In this document: positions 8,598 to 16,863 of the stretch, in pieces
How the letters are laid out: each line of letters begins with the position of its first letter
Numbering within the stretch: the first letter of the stretch is position 1
NCBI GenBank assembly: GCA_021805565.1
Contig: JAJZFA010000013.1
Span: 186,001-250,000 of the forward strand
Reading direction: 5' to 3'
Source: Pseudomonadota bacterium
Lineage (GTDB): Bacteria > Pseudomonadota > Alphaproteobacteria > Acetobacterales > Acetobacteraceae
Length of the DNA: 64,000 nucleotides
Program-made: the position numbers and the translations under genes
Notes under the pieces: model-generated
Told to the model about the DNA's origin: nothing
The model's input: the letters and a program-made list of their open reading frames with translations, nothing else
The model's database searches: none

Positions 8598-9143
8598 TCA
8601 GCCGGCCGGCTGTTCGTCCGCCGGGGGGGCGGGCGGCCGGGCGCGCCTGTCCGCCATGAACTGATCGAACTCCGACTTATCCTTGGCAAAACGCAGCCGG
8701 TCCAGGAACGACCCGAAGTCTTTCTGTTCTTCCTCCATCCGCCGTAATGTTTCGGCTTTGTATTCATCGAACGCCCGGTTGCCCGAGGTGGACGCCGGTC
8801 GTTCGCCGGATCCCTGGGCCCAGGCCTTCCAGTGGCTCCATGGACCGCCATTCTGCCAGCCCTGCTGGTTCATCATCCGCCCGCGGCGGCCGAAACATCC
8901 CATGCGGCGACTCCCTAACGTGTAAAACAGCATGGCCAGACCAACCGGCCACCAGAACATAAATCCAAGGATAGTGAACACGATCGCGACTGGGCGACTC
9001 ATGCCCGCCGGATACCAGAACGGCGGTCCCGCCCATGCCTCGTTTCCGGGGCCGCGCTGTTGCCATTGCTGGCCCCAGGCATTTCCCGGCGGGGCTTGGT
9101 TCCAGCCGCCAGAGGCGTAGGCGTCTTGATTGGCTGCGCTCAT
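8598..9143 (-). CDS. DUF2852 family membrane protein
   Basis: This 181-residue protein matches the alphaproteobacterial DUF2852 family. It has a Gln/Gly/Trp-rich N-terminus, one strong membrane segment at about residues 50-76 (with GFMFWWPVGLAMLFY), then an Arg/Met-rich stretch (RMGCFGRRGRMM). The cytoplasmic tail is charged and conserved, ending in FDQFMADRR. Its function is unknown. It is transcribed divergently from the glutathione transferase gene across a 160-bp gap holding an inverted repeat at 9161-9181. Confidence 0.85.
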   Translation of the reverse strand: MSAANQDAYASGGWNQAPPGNAWGQQWQQRGPGNEAWAGPPFWYPAGMSRPVAIVFTILGFMFWWPVGLAMLFYTLGSRRMGCFGRRGRMMNQQGWQNGGPWSHWKAWAQGSGERPASTSGNRAFDEYKAETLRRMEEEQKDFGSFLDRLRFAKDKSEFDQFMADRRARPPAPPADEQPAG

Positions 9144-9160
9144 TGTCGAGGCCTCATGTT

Positions 9161-9181
9161 AATGTAAGACACATTTACATT
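9161..9181. promoter_or_regulatory. Inverted repeat, candidate operator
   Basis: AATGTAA and TTACATT form a perfect 7-bp dyad around a 7-bp spacer. It sits 18 bp upstream of the DUF2852 start, between two divergent genes. The symmetric, AT-rich arms in a GC-rich region suggest a repressor or activator site. The cognate regulator is unknown. Confidence 0.4.
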
Positions 9182-9303
9182 TAGGCAGCACTGGTCCGCG
9201 CGTCAAGGGGAAACCACCGTCCAGGCTCTTGCATCGCAAGCAGGCATCGTTTTCAGTCCTGGCCCAGGCCGCGTATGTGGTCTGAACGTCGAGGAGACGA
9301 CCC

Positions 9304-9939
9304 ATGTTGCGGTTGATCAGCGCCACGCCAAGCCCGTACGCGCGCAAGGTCCGTATCGCCCTGGCCGAAAAGTCGATCCCGTTCGAGCTCATCACCGAAG
9401 TGCCATGGGACAGCACCACCGCCACGCCGGCCTATAACCCGCTGGAGAAACTGCCTGTCCTGATCATGGAAGACGGGTCCGCGATCTACGAATCGCGCTT
9501 CATCCTGGAATACCTGGAAGCCAAGTATCCCGCGCCCCCGTTGCTGCCGCCGGACATCGATGGCCGGCTGGCCGCGCGCCACGCCGAGGTGCTGGCCGAT
9601 GGCGTTTGCGATGCCTGCGTCCTGTTGTTCTGGGAACGCCACCGGCCCGCCGGACAACAAAGCGAGCCTTGGATGGCCCGCCAGCAGCGGAAGGTCGATG
9701 GCGGGCTGGCGGCATTGGCCGGTATTGCCGGCGACCGGGAATGGGCGATCGGCGATGCTTTCGGGCTTGCGGATATCGTTATCGGAACGATGCTTGGTTA
9801 CCTGTCCGTGCGTTTCGCCGCACTGCCTTGGCGGCGGCGCCATCCAAACCTGGCGATGCTGAGCGACCGCCTGGAACAGCGCCCGTCGTTCCGGGATTCA
9901 GTCCCGTATCCGCAAATCATCGGCGACACGGTGGTCTAA
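9304..9939 (+). CDS. Glutathione S-transferase family protein
   Basis: The 211-residue product has a thioredoxin-fold N-terminal domain (about residues 1-78) beginning LRLISATPSPYARKVRIALA. The cis-proline region (EKLPVL) is followed by the ESRFILEYL glutathione-contact segment. A helical C-terminal domain follows. It resembles the YibF/stringent-starvation-like branch of bacterial GSTs. Substrate is unknown. GAGGAG lies just upstream of the ATG. Confidence 0.88.
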   Translation: MLRLISATPSPYARKVRIALAEKSIPFELITEVPWDSTTATPAYNPLEKLPVLIMEDGSAIYESRFILEYLEAKYPAPPLLPPDIDGRLAARHAEVLADGVCDACVLLFWERHRPAGQQSEPWMARQQRKVDGGLAALAGIAGDREWAIGDAFGLADIVIGTMLGYLSVRFAALPWRRRHPNLAMLSDRLEQRPSFRDSVPYPQIIGDTVV

Positions 9940-9980
9940 ATGGTCCCGTATCGATATCCGGAGCCGCCGCCGCGCCCTGC

Positions 9981-10466
9981 CTAACCCGGATGTTTGTGAA
10001 TCGGATCGACCCAGTACACCGCTTCTGGCTGTTCCACCGCATCGATGTCCAGATTGACGACCACCGCCTGATTGTCGCTGCGGACCAGGACGCATTCCAG
10101 CGTTTCGTCCGGCGATGCATTGATTTCCTGATGCGGTACATAGGGCGGAACGAAGATGAAATCGCCGGCTTGGGCCTCGGCGACGTATTCCAGCGCCTCG
10201 CCCCAGCGCATCCGGGCCTTGCCGCGCACGACGTAGATCACGCTTTCAAGTGCGCCATGATGATGCGCGCCGGTCTTGGCGTTGGCATGAATGTTGACCG
10301 TGCCAGCCCAGATCTTTTGCGCGCCAACCCTGGCCAGGTCGATCGCCGCCGCTCGGTTCATCCCCGGTGTCTGCGCCGTATTGGTGTCGAGCTGGTCGCC
10401 CCTGATCACCCGCACGCCGTTCAGCTTCCAATCCACCGGCGCGTCGTGAGAATGGTCGTGACTCAT
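9981..10466 (-). CDS. Cupin-domain protein
   Basis: The 161-residue protein is a single-domain cupin with the metal-binding motif around HANAKTGAHHHG, a downstream acidic residue in ESVIYVVRG, and a second-motif histidine in VPPYVPHQE. The N-terminus is His-rich (MSHDHSHD). The ATG at 10466 is preceded by GGAGCAGG and fits the start of homology; the frame stays open upstream but without family similarity. It lies 25 bp downstream of accC on the same strand and could be co-transcribed. Enzymatic or regulatory role is not predictable. Confidence 0.82.
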   Translation of the reverse strand: MSHDHSHDAPVDWKLNGVRVIRGDQLDTNTAQTPGMNRAAAIDLARVGAQKIWAGTVNIHANAKTGAHHHGALESVIYVVRGKARMRWGEALEYVAEAQAGDFIFVPPYVPHQEINASPDETLECVLVRSDNQAVVVNLDIDAVEQPEAVYWVDPIHKHPG

Positions 10467-10491
10467 GGTCCTGCTCCGATCGGCACGCGGG

Positions 10492-11832
10492 TCAGCCGCC
10501 CGCGACAAATTTTTCCAGCCAGTGAATCGTATAGTCGCCCGCCTGGAAGCCAGGGTCGTTGACGATACGTTGATGCAACGGAATCGTGGTTTTGATGCCA
10601 ACCACCGCGAATTCATCCAGCGCCCGCCGCATTCGGTCGATCGCGCGTTCGCGCGTGGGCGCATGCACGATCAGCTTCGCGACCAGGCTGTCATAGTAAG
10701 GCGGCACGAAATAGCCGGCATACAGCGCCGAATCCACGCGCACACCCAGTCCGCCGGGCGCATGATAGGCCGTTACCCGGCCTGGCGTGGGCATGAACGT
10801 CACCGGATCCTCGGCTGTAATCCGGCATTCGATGGCATGGCCGCTGAAGGTGACGTCGGCCTGTCCGTATCCCAGGGGCGCGCCGGCCGCCACGCGAATC
10901 TGTTCCCGCACCAGATCGACATCGCACAGCATTTCCGTCACCGGATGTTCCACCTGCAAACGGGTGTTCATTTCGATAAACGAGAACAATCCGTCCTGGT
11001 ACAGGAACTCCAGCGTCCCGGCGTTGCGATAACCCAGCGTCCGCAGAGCCGCCGTCGCGGTTTCCCCCAGCGCATCCCGCTGGGCGGCGGTGATTGCCGG
11101 AGAACCGGCTTCTTCCAGCAGCTTTTGATGCCGCCTTTGCAGGCTGCAATCGCGCTCCCCGAAATGCACCACGTTGCCGTGGTTGTCGGCCATCACCTGC
11201 AACTCGATATGCCGCGGGCGATCGAGGTACTTCTCCATGTAAACGGCATCGTTGCCGAATGCGGCGCGGGATTCGGTGCGTGCCATACGGAACGCATCGT
11301 CCAGTTCCGATGCATCCCGCGCGACCTTCATACCGCGGCCGCCACCGCCGGCCGCGGCCTTGATCAGCACCGGGTAGCCGATCCGGCCGGCGACGGACCG
11401 AGCCGTTTCCAGGTCCGGCAACGCGCCGTCGGAACCAGGGACAAGCGGCACGCCGACGGCGGCCATCGCGGTTTTCGCCGCGATCTTGTCGCCCATCATA
11501 CCGATATGCGCGGCCGATGGTCCGATAAAGGTCAGGCCATGGGCATCCACCATGTCCGCGAATCCGGCGTTTTCCGACAGAAAGCCGTAACCGGGATGAA
11601 TCGCGTCCGCTCCGGTGATCGCCGCCGCGGACAGGATGGACGGGATGTTCAGATAGCTGTCCTTGGCTGGCGGAGGTCCGATGCACACGCTTTCGTCGGC
11701 CAGCCGCACATGCATGGCCTCGGCGTCCGCGGTGGAATGCACCGCCACGGTCGCAATTCCCAGTTCCCGGCACGCGCGCTGGACCCGAAGGGCGATTTCG
11801 CCGCGATTGGCGATCAGGATTTTATGAAACAA
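10492..11832 (-). CDS. accC: Acetyl-CoA carboxylase, biotin carboxylase subunit AccC
   Basis: At 446 residues this is close to the usual AccC length (about 449). It has the N-terminal Rossmann-like domain ([17 protein letters not shown]), the ATP-grasp glycine loop [14 protein letters not shown] near residue 160, and the catalytic [13 protein letters not shown] segment near 288. It carboxylates biotin on AccB using ATP and bicarbonate, the first step of fatty acid synthesis. It begins 4 bp after the accB stop in the same operon. Confidence 0.97.
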   Translation of the reverse strand: MFHKILIANRGEIALRVQRACRELGIATVAVHSTADAEAMHVRLADESVCIGPPPAKDSYLNIPSILSAAAITGADAIHPGYGFLSENAGFADMVDAHGLTFIGPSAAHIGMMGDKIAAKTAMAAVGVPLVPGSDGALPDLETARSVAGRIGYPVLIKAAAGGGGRGMKVARDASELDDAFRMARTESRAAFGNDAVYMEKYLDRPRHIELQVMADNHGNVVHFGERDCSLQRRHQKLLEEAGSPAITAAQRDALGETATAALRTLGYRNAGTLEFLYQDGLFSFIEMNTRLQVEHPVTEMLCDVDLVREQIRVAAGAPLGYGQADVTFSGHAIECRITAEDPVTFMPTPGRVTAYHAPGGLGVRVDSALYAGYFVPPYYDSLVAKLIVHAPTRERAIDRMRRALDEFAVVGIKTTIPLHQRIVNDPGFQAGDYTIHWLEKFVAGG

Positions 11833-11836
11833 CCGC

Positions 11837-12283
11837 TTATTCCAGGATAATCAGGACTTCGCCGTATTCCACCGGCGCACCGCTCTGCACCAGGATGGAC
11901 GCAACGGTACCCGATTTGTGTGCCTTGATCTGGTTGAAGGTCTTCATCGCCTCGATCAGCAACAGCGTCTGGCCGACGGCGACCTGCTGGCCGATCGTCA
12001 CGAAGACCGGTGCCCCCGGTTCGGGGGACAAATAGGCCACGCCCACCATCGGGCTGGTTACCGCGCCCGGATGGGCGGCCACATCCTGCACAGCGGCCGG
12101 CACAATGGCTGGCGGCAGCGGCGCCGCGGAGGCCACCGGCAGCACGGTTGTTGCGATTCCGCCCCCGCGCACGACGCGGATGCGCGAATCCTTGTCGGCG
12201 ATTTCGATCTCGGTCAGGCCGGTTTCCACCAGCACGGCAGCCAGGGCGCGGATGGTATCGGGATCGATCGGAATGCGAGCCAA
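11837..12283 (-). CDS. accB: Biotin carboxyl carrier protein AccB
   Basis: The 148-residue protein has the usual AccB layout: an N-terminal region, a Pro/Ala-rich flexible linker (about residues 45-70), and a biotinyl domain. The target lysine is K114 in EAMKTF. AccB carries the carboxybiotin made by AccC. It is the first gene of the minus-strand accB-accC pair. Confidence 0.96.
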   Translation of the reverse strand: MARIPIDPDTIRALAAVLVETGLTEIEIADKDSRIRVVRGGGIATTVLPVASAAPLPPAIVPAAVQDVAAHPGAVTSPMVGVAYLSPEPGAPVFVTIGQQVAVGQTLLLIEAMKTFNQIKAHKSGTVASILVQSGAPVEYGEVLIILE

Positions 12284-12438
12284 CGTCTATCCTCCAGCAA
12301 ATGGTCCATCGGCGGCGAGGCCGGCATGACGTGTTGGCATGGCCGTAGCATAGCTGTCGCGCCGGGTCCAATGCACCGCGCCGCCCGTCCAACCGATGCC
12401 GGCGCCGGCGCCCACTAGCGGGCGACCGATCCGGCCTG

Positions 12439-13344
12439 TCACCGCTCGACGCGCTTGTATGTCCCAGCCGACCAGCGGAACACGTCCGCACCTTTGCCGC
12501 CGCGGCGGGTCAGCCGCACGTCGAAATAGCCATCCGACGCATGCCGAGCGATGCTCAGCAGTTTCGCCACATCGGTGACCTGGTGGTCGCGGGTTCCGTC
12601 TTTGTGCCAGTCCCCGGCGATATCGCGGTATTCCGACATCGGCGCGGTGAACACCTGCGTCAGCGCGCCGTCGATCGCCGCGAACAGATACAGTGCGCTG
12701 TATTCCGCCATACCGCCCGAATAGCCGTCTTCCCATTTGCCCCGCAGCCCAAAGGCCCGCACCCCGGGGGCGATGACATAGGGCGCAAGATCGAATCCGG
12801 AAAAGCTGGTGGCCGGAATCGAATCCCCGCTGGCGTCTTGCAGCGCATCCGGCGCATCCGGCAGATCGGTATTGCGCCAATCCGCCATGGTATTCACCGC
12901 CACCGGCCGAACCGCCAGCGCGGGCGCGGTTCCCGGAGTCATCCGCAGCAGGCCGGCATAGACCTTCAGCGATTGGACGGCGGCATCGCCGGAATAGGCC
13001 GAACACCTTGCATCGTCGGGACCGGCCGGCACATCCCCGCCGGTGCAGACGATCGCGGCAAACAGCCCCGCCTCTCCTGGAACCGGCTTAACGCCCACCG
13101 CGTTCAGCGGCGCCGCGTTCCCAGGGGGCAGCACCAGCGCGGCCACCGACGCCGCCGTCATGCCCGCCGGCAGCGTCAACCCCAACAGATCCGGCGGTTC
13201 GGCGCCCGCCATCTGCTGCGCGAACGTGCTTTTCCCCTCGGGCGTTTTCAACGCCCCCGGCACCGCGTTCAAGGAGTGAACCGTGTCCGCCGCCATCGCC
13301 GGCCCGCATACCAGCACCATTCCGACAAGCATCCAGCCGCGCAT
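12439..13344 (-). CDS. Secreted protein of unknown function
   Basis: The frame from the ATG at 13344 encodes 301 residues with a clear signal peptide (hydrophobic core [10 protein letters not shown], cleavage after GPAMA). The mature protein is Ala/Pro-rich with two cysteines (IVCTGG and ARCSAY) that could form a disulfide. I do not recognise the family. The longer upstream frame crosses thiS on the other strand and is not used. It sits between accB and the divergent thiSG pair, with no functional link visible. Confidence 0.6.
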   Translation of the reverse strand: MRGWMLVGMVLVCGPAMAADTVHSLNAVPGALKTPEGKSTFAQQMAGAEPPDLLGLTLPAGMTAASVAALVLPPGNAAPLNAVGVKPVPGEAGLFAAIVCTGGDVPAGPDDARCSAYSGDAAVQSLKVYAGLLRMTPGTAPALAVRPVAVNTMADWRNTDLPDAPDALQDASGDSIPATSFSGFDLAPYVIAPGVRAFGLRGKWEDGYSGGMAEYSALYLFAAIDGALTQVFTAPMSEYRDIAGDWHKDGTRDHQVTDVAKLLSIARHASDGYFDVRLTRRGGKGADVFRWSAGTYKRVER

Positions 13345-13399
13345 CGTTGCCCCGCTTACATCCGCGGTGAGTGTGGCGGCGCGGTCCCGGTCATGGCAA

Positions 13400-13453
13400 G
13401 TGGGGCTGGCACGTTTGTGGCTGGCACCGTGGGACTGGCACGTTGGGACTGGT
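13400..13453 (+). repeat. Short degenerate direct repeats around CTGGCAC
   Basis: The motif GTGG(G)-CTGGCAC recurs three times in about 50 bp, with a fourth partial GGGACTGG, in the gap between the secreted-protein gene and thiS. This could be operator repeats or simple slippage. No TPP riboswitch consensus is present before thiS. Confidence 0.4.
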
Positions 13454-13515
13454 TCGGTCGCCGCGACGGCCCTCCGACATTGCCGCCCGGCGTCCGGCGC
13501 ACCATAATCGCTGCC

Positions 13516-13740
13516 ATGCATGATTTTGTTACCCTGACCCTGAACGGCGAAAACCGCGTGTTCGATGGCGTCCCTGACGGCGGGTTGTCCGTCGCGGGGC
13601 TGTTGGTTCTGACCGGTCTGGACACCAGGAAAGTCGCGGTCGAGCGGAATGAGGAAATCGTCCCCCGGTCGCGCTACGCCGAAACCTGGCTGACCAGCGG
13701 CGATTGCCTCGAAATCGTGCATTTCATCGGAGGAGGCTGA
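13516..13740 (+). CDS. thiS: Sulfur carrier protein ThiS
   Basis: The 74-residue ubiquitin-like protein ends in the required C-terminal Gly-Gly (FIGGG), which is adenylated and thiocarboxylated to donate sulfur to the thiazole ring of thiamine. It has an LTLNGENR start and EIVHF near the end, as is usual for ThiS. thiG starts 2 bp after its stop. The ATG at 13516 gives the normal family length; longer in-frame starts run through the opposite-strand gene. Confidence 0.9.
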   Translation: MHDFVTLTLNGENRVFDGVPDGGLSVAGLLVLTGLDTRKVAVERNEEIVPRSRYAETWLTSGDCLEIVHFIGGG

Positions 13741-13742
13741 GC

Positions 13743-14546
13743 ATGGACGGATCAATCGCGCCAGACGGGACAATCATCGACACCTGGACGGTGGCGGGAC
13801 GCACATTCTCGTCGCGGCTGATCGTCGGCACCGGACGGTACAAGGACCTGGAGGAAACCGGCCGGGCCATCGAGGCCAGCGGGGCCGAGATCGTCACCGT
13901 GGCGGTGCGGCGCGTCAACCTGTCGGATGCCGGCGCGCCGATGTTGCAGGATTACGTCGATCCGAAAAAATACACCTATCTGCCCAACACCGCCGGCTGT
14001 TTCACCGCCAAGGATGCCGTTCGGACGCTGCGCCTGGCGCGGGAGGCTGGCGGCTGGAATCTGGTGAAGCTGGAAGTGTTGGGTCCGCCGCCGCTGCTGT
14101 ACCCCGATATGCAAGGCACGTTCGAGGCGGCCGAGGCGCTGATCAAGGACGGGTTCGAGGTGATGGTCTATTGCGCCGACGATCCTCTGGCGGCGAGGCG
14201 GCTGCAGGATATGGGCTGCGTGGCGATCATGCCGCTGGGCGCGCCGATCGGATCCGGCCTCGGCCTGCAAAACCCGGCGATGATCGCGATGATGATGGAA
14301 CACGTCACCGTGCCGTTTCTGGTCGATGCCGGCGTTGGCACCGCGTCCGACGCGGCGATTGCAATGGAACTCGGGTGCGACGCGGTGCTGCTGAACTCGG
14401 CGATCGCCCATGCCAGGGATCCGGTCCTGATGGCCCGAGCCATGAAAGCGGCGATCGAGGCCGGACGGCTGGCCTTTCGCGCCGGGCGGATGCCGCGGCG
14501 GATGGGGGCCGATCCGTCCAGCCCGCTGACCGGGTTGATCCGGTAG
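13743..14546 (+). CDS. thiG: Thiazole synthase ThiG
   Basis: The 267-residue TIM-barrel enzyme forms the thiazole phosphate moiety of thiamine from DXP, dehydroglycine and ThiS thiocarboxylate. It shows [12 protein letters not shown] near residue 20, the Schiff-base lysine in NLVKLEVLG, and the phosphate-binding glycines of [12 protein letters not shown]. The ATG at 13743 follows GGAGGAGG in the end of thiS. No thiO or thiE gene is adjacent. Confidence 0.95.
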   Translation: MDGSIAPDGTIIDTWTVAGRTFSSRLIVGTGRYKDLEETGRAIEASGAEIVTVAVRRVNLSDAGAPMLQDYVDPKKYTYLPNTAGCFTAKDAVRTLRLAREAGGWNLVKLEVLGPPPLLYPDMQGTFEAAEALIKDGFEVMVYCADDPLAARRLQDMGCVAIMPLGAPIGSGLGLQNPAMIAMMMEHVTVPFLVDAGVGTASDAAIAMELGCDAVLLNSAIAHARDPVLMARAMKAAIEAGRLAFRAGRMPRRMGADPSSPLTGLIR

Positions 14547-14654
14547 GAAACGCGATGCGGCGTCAATAACCGGGAGCCGTCCGCCAGTTTGACATCCGAC
14601 ATCCCCATCCGGGAGCACACCGGTCGGCGGACGAACCACCGCCACCCGTGGCTG

Positions 14655-14987
14655 TCAATTCTTCGATTTTCCGAAATAGTAGCCCAAAACAAGGGTGACG
14701 ATCGGAACCACGCTGGTTTTTATCACATCGTCGGCATTACTAACCGCCGTTTTCCAGTCTGAAGACGTTTTGACTGCCTCGGCGGCGAGGAAAACGAAAA
14801 CAGTAAGGATCGAAACCGCGTACACCCACAATATGCTTCGCGCGATGAACGACCTGTCGAAGTCGTCCAAATTGCTCGCCGACTCGACCATTTTTACCGA
14901 TTGGTCAGCCGCTTTTTGTACCGCGGCGAACCGGCCTATCGGATCGCCCGGAGCGACAGGCGGATCGGCTTCCGGTGACACCGGCAT
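14655..14987 (-). CDS. Small two-helix membrane protein, unknown
   Basis: The 110-residue protein has an acidic, Pro-rich N-terminus, an amphipathic segment, and two predicted membrane helices (around ILWVYAVSILTVFVFLAA and VVPIVTLVLGYYFG). It has a short charged tail ending GKSKN. No family is recognised. It starts 5 bp after the stop of the gene at 14993-15187, so the two probably form an operon. The local sequence is somewhat less GC-rich than its neighbours. Confidence 0.5.
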   Translation of the reverse strand: MPVSPEADPPVAPGDPIGRFAAVQKAADQSVKMVESASNLDDFDRSFIARSILWVYAVSILTVFVFLAAEAVKTSSDWKTAVSNADDVIKTSVVPIVTLVLGYYFGKSKN

Positions 14988-14992
14988 ACGGA

Positions 14993-15187
14993 TTATTGCG
15001 CCCGGCCTAACGAACTGCTGATTCTCTCGGAGATATCAAGCAGCCGGTTGATCTGCTCCTGTAGCTGGCTTGACGCCGATTGATCGGACAACCGGGATGT
15101 CAGGCCGTACAGCCCTTGGGCAGTATCGATCAGCCGCTGATTTTCAGCCGCTATGGCCGCAAGATCGCTTTTGTAAATGACTGCCAC
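14993..15187 (-). CDS. Small coiled-coil protein, unknown
   Basis: The 64-residue product is almost entirely helical, with heptad-like spacing of Leu/Ile (LQEQINRLLDISERISSSLG). It has no signal peptide or membrane segment. It precedes the two-helix membrane protein by 5 bp, suggesting a cytosolic partner for it. The function is unknown. A further frame at 15151-15354 overlaps its start and looks non-coding. Confidence 0.45.
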   Translation of the reverse strand: MAVIYKSDLAAIAAENQRLIDTAQGLYGLTSRLSDQSASSQLQEQINRLLDISERISSSLGRAQ

Positions 15188-15454
15188 GCCACATTTCTCC
15201 GTTCTGGCCCTGGGTAGCGGAGGCGAACGCGCCGAATGATTGGCTTGAACCGCCGCCCTGTCCAGGACACGACGCTTTTGGGCAGACGGTAGCTGCCGTT
15301 GATTTTCACCAGACTGCTGGCTCTATACATAGGGTTTTCGCGGATTAGCCGCAAGCGGCCGGCCTGGCTTTCGCACGCCGGCCTGGTTCGGCTGGCCGGA
15401 CAGGCTTCGGGTCAGGCAGGGAAACGAGAAAAGTGTCCCGCCGGTCCCCGGACG

Positions 15455-16585
15455 TTACACATAATGCTCCGCCAGCGGCGCGAACCCGTTGAACCCCGTG
15501 CTGCAATACGTCGTGACGTAGGCTCCTGCGGCCAGCAGTTCCACCCGGTCCCCCGAGGTCAGTGCCAGCGGCAGGCGGTAGTTCGACTTTTCGTACAGGA
15601 TATCCGCCCCGTCGCATGTCGGACCGGCGATCGCCACCGGCCCGGTCGCGGAACCGTCATGCGACGTTTTGATCCGATAACGGATCGATTCACCTTCGGT
15701 TTCCGCCAGACCGCCGAACCGGCCGATATCCAGATACACCCAGCGCACCGGATCGTTCTTGTCGCGCTGGCTCACCAGCACGACTTCCGCCTGCACCAGC
15801 CCGGCATCGCCGACAATATACCGGCCTGGCTCGATCGCCATGTCCGGCAGATTGTTGCCGAAATGTGCCGTCATCGCGTTCATGATCGCGTCGCCGAACC
15901 GGTCGATCTCTGGCACTTCGTCGCGATACCGGGTTGGGAAGCCGCCGCCCAGATTCATCATGCGCAGGTTGACCCCGGCGTTCGTCAGGTCGGTGAACAG
16001 CATCGCCACCTTGCCGATGGCCAGTTCATAGGCTTGCGTGGTGGTCTGCTGGCTGCCGACATGAAACGACAGGCCGAACGGATCCAACCCCATGTCGCCG
16101 GCCAGCAGCATCAATTCCCGCGCGCTCTCGATTGTCGTGCCGAATTTGCGCGACAACGGCCAGTCCGCGCCGGCGTTTTCCACCAGGATGCGGCAATAGA
16201 CCCGAGCGCCCGGGGCGTTGCGGGCGAGCTTTTCCAGTTCTTCCCGCGAATCGAACGCGAACATGGTCACGCCCGCCCGGTGAGCGCGCTGGATGGCCGA
16301 CACCTTCTTGATGGTGTTGCCGAAACTGATCGCGGACGGCAACGCGCCCGCGTCCAGGCAGGCTTCTACCTCCTCGATGCCGGCGGCGTCGAAATGACTC
16401 GACAAACCGACAAGCCGCCGCAGCACCTGCCGGGCCGGATTGGCCTTCACGGCGTAATAAATGCGTGCAAGCGGTAACGCATCGCGCAACGCGCGGAAGT
16501 TTTCTTCCACGCGATCGACATCCAAAACCAGGCACGGGGTTGCCGGCTGGTGTTGAGTCAGGAATCGGGCGATCTTCGGGGTCAT
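15455..16585 (-). CDS. Ornithine/lysine decarboxylase, PLP fold type III
   Basis: The 376-residue enzyme belongs to the alanine-racemase-fold decarboxylases (eukaryotic-type ODC), which make putrescine from ornithine. It has the PLP lysine K47 in YAVKANP, the GGGFP phosphate-binding loop, the EPGRY motif and the active-site cysteine of CDGAD at about 324-328. AGGGAGG lies upstream of the ATG at 16585. Its 160-bp leader contains a small ORF and hairpins (separate entries). Lysine may also be a substrate. Confidence 0.93.
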   Translation of the reverse strand: MTPKIARFLTQHQPATPCLVLDVDRVEENFRALRDALPLARIYYAVKANPARQVLRRLVGLSSHFDAAGIEEVEACLDAGALPSAISFGNTIKKVSAIQRAHRAGVTMFAFDSREELEKLARNAPGARVYCRILVENAGADWPLSRKFGTTIESARELMLLAGDMGLDPFGLSFHVGSQQTTTQAYELAIGKVAMLFTDLTNAGVNLRMMNLGGGFPTRYRDEVPEIDRFGDAIMNAMTAHFGNNLPDMAIEPGRYIVGDAGLVQAEVVLVSQRDKNDPVRWVYLDIGRFGGLAETEGESIRYRIKTSHDGSATGPVAIAGPTCDGADILYEKSNYRLPLALTSGDRVELLAAGAYVTTYCSTGFNGFAPLAEHYV

Positions 16586-16607
16586 CGCGCCGGGCCTCCC
16601 TAGTTAG

Positions 16608-16634
16608 ACGCCCGCCTTTCAAGGCGACGGGCGT
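16608..16634 (-). promoter_or_regulatory. Hairpin spanning the leader-ORF stop codon before the decarboxylase
   Basis: On the minus-strand transcript, ACGCC pairs with GGCGT and CGCCT with AGGCG, with a 3-nt bulge and a TGAA loop. The loop contains the TGA stop of the 42-codon leader ORF (16619-16621). The decarboxylase SD and ATG follow within about 25 nt. There is no U-run, so this is not a simple intrinsic terminator. A ribosome stalled near the leader stop would open or block this stem. Confidence 0.6.
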
Positions 16635-16747
16635 AGTTGACGAAACGGTCGAACGAACCAGCGACCAAACGATTGCCAGAACGCTTGACGTCGTTGCGTA
16701 ACCACAGAGGGCCAGAGGCACGTGCGTTGCTGCGTGAAGATCGACAT
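16619..16747 (-). CDS. 42-codon leader ORF of the ornithine decarboxylase (candidate arrest peptide)
   Basis: ATG at 16747 to TGA at 16619 encodes 42 residues rich in Arg, Phe, Trp and Gln. Its C-terminal half contains FGRWFVRPFRQLRPSP. It ends 33 bp before the decarboxylase ATG and its stop codon is in a hairpin loop. A G-rich tract stands in for a ribosome site and is itself inside a hairpin. In Gammaproteobacteria, speF has an ornithine-sensing arrest peptide in its leader (SpeFL). An alphaproteobacterial 'speF' RNA motif upstream of decarboxylase genes has been described. Translation here is inferred. Confidence 0.5.
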   Translation of the reverse strand: MSIFTQQRTCLWPSVVTQRRQAFWQSFGRWFVRPFRQLRPSP

Positions 16748-16749
16748 AG

Positions 16750-16792
16750 GACCCCCACCCCCCCCACGCAATAGGAAATGCGTATGGGGGTC
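16750..16792 (-). promoter_or_regulatory. Long hairpin before the leader ORF
   Basis: GACCCCCA (16750-16757) pairs with TGGGGGTC (16785-16792), and ACGCA (16766-16770) pairs with TGCGT (16779-16783). A run of eight C bulges on one side. On the minus-strand transcript the hairpin lies 2 nt before the leader ATG and would hide its G-rich ribosome site. A run of six T precedes it in that orientation. Confidence 0.5.
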
Positions 16793-16863
16793 AAAAAACC
16801 GGTGCGGACAGGCCACATGGCTGTAACGCCATCGCGACACCGGACAACGGGACATCAGACACA

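Noticed and set aside
13345-13515. Possible TPP riboswitch before thiS
   Set aside because: The CTGAGA and ACC-TGATCTGGATAATGCCAGCG consensus blocks are absent; only degenerate CTGGCAC repeats are seen.
15151-15354. A 67-codon minus-strand frame overlapping the small coiled-coil gene
   Set aside because: It overlaps a better candidate start, has an Arg-rich composition typical of shadows and no recognisable features.
16750-16792. Bidirectional intrinsic terminator between decarboxylase and yihY
   Set aside because: The T-run lies before, not after, the hairpin on the minus strand, and on the plus strand A, not T, follows; a leader structure fits better.
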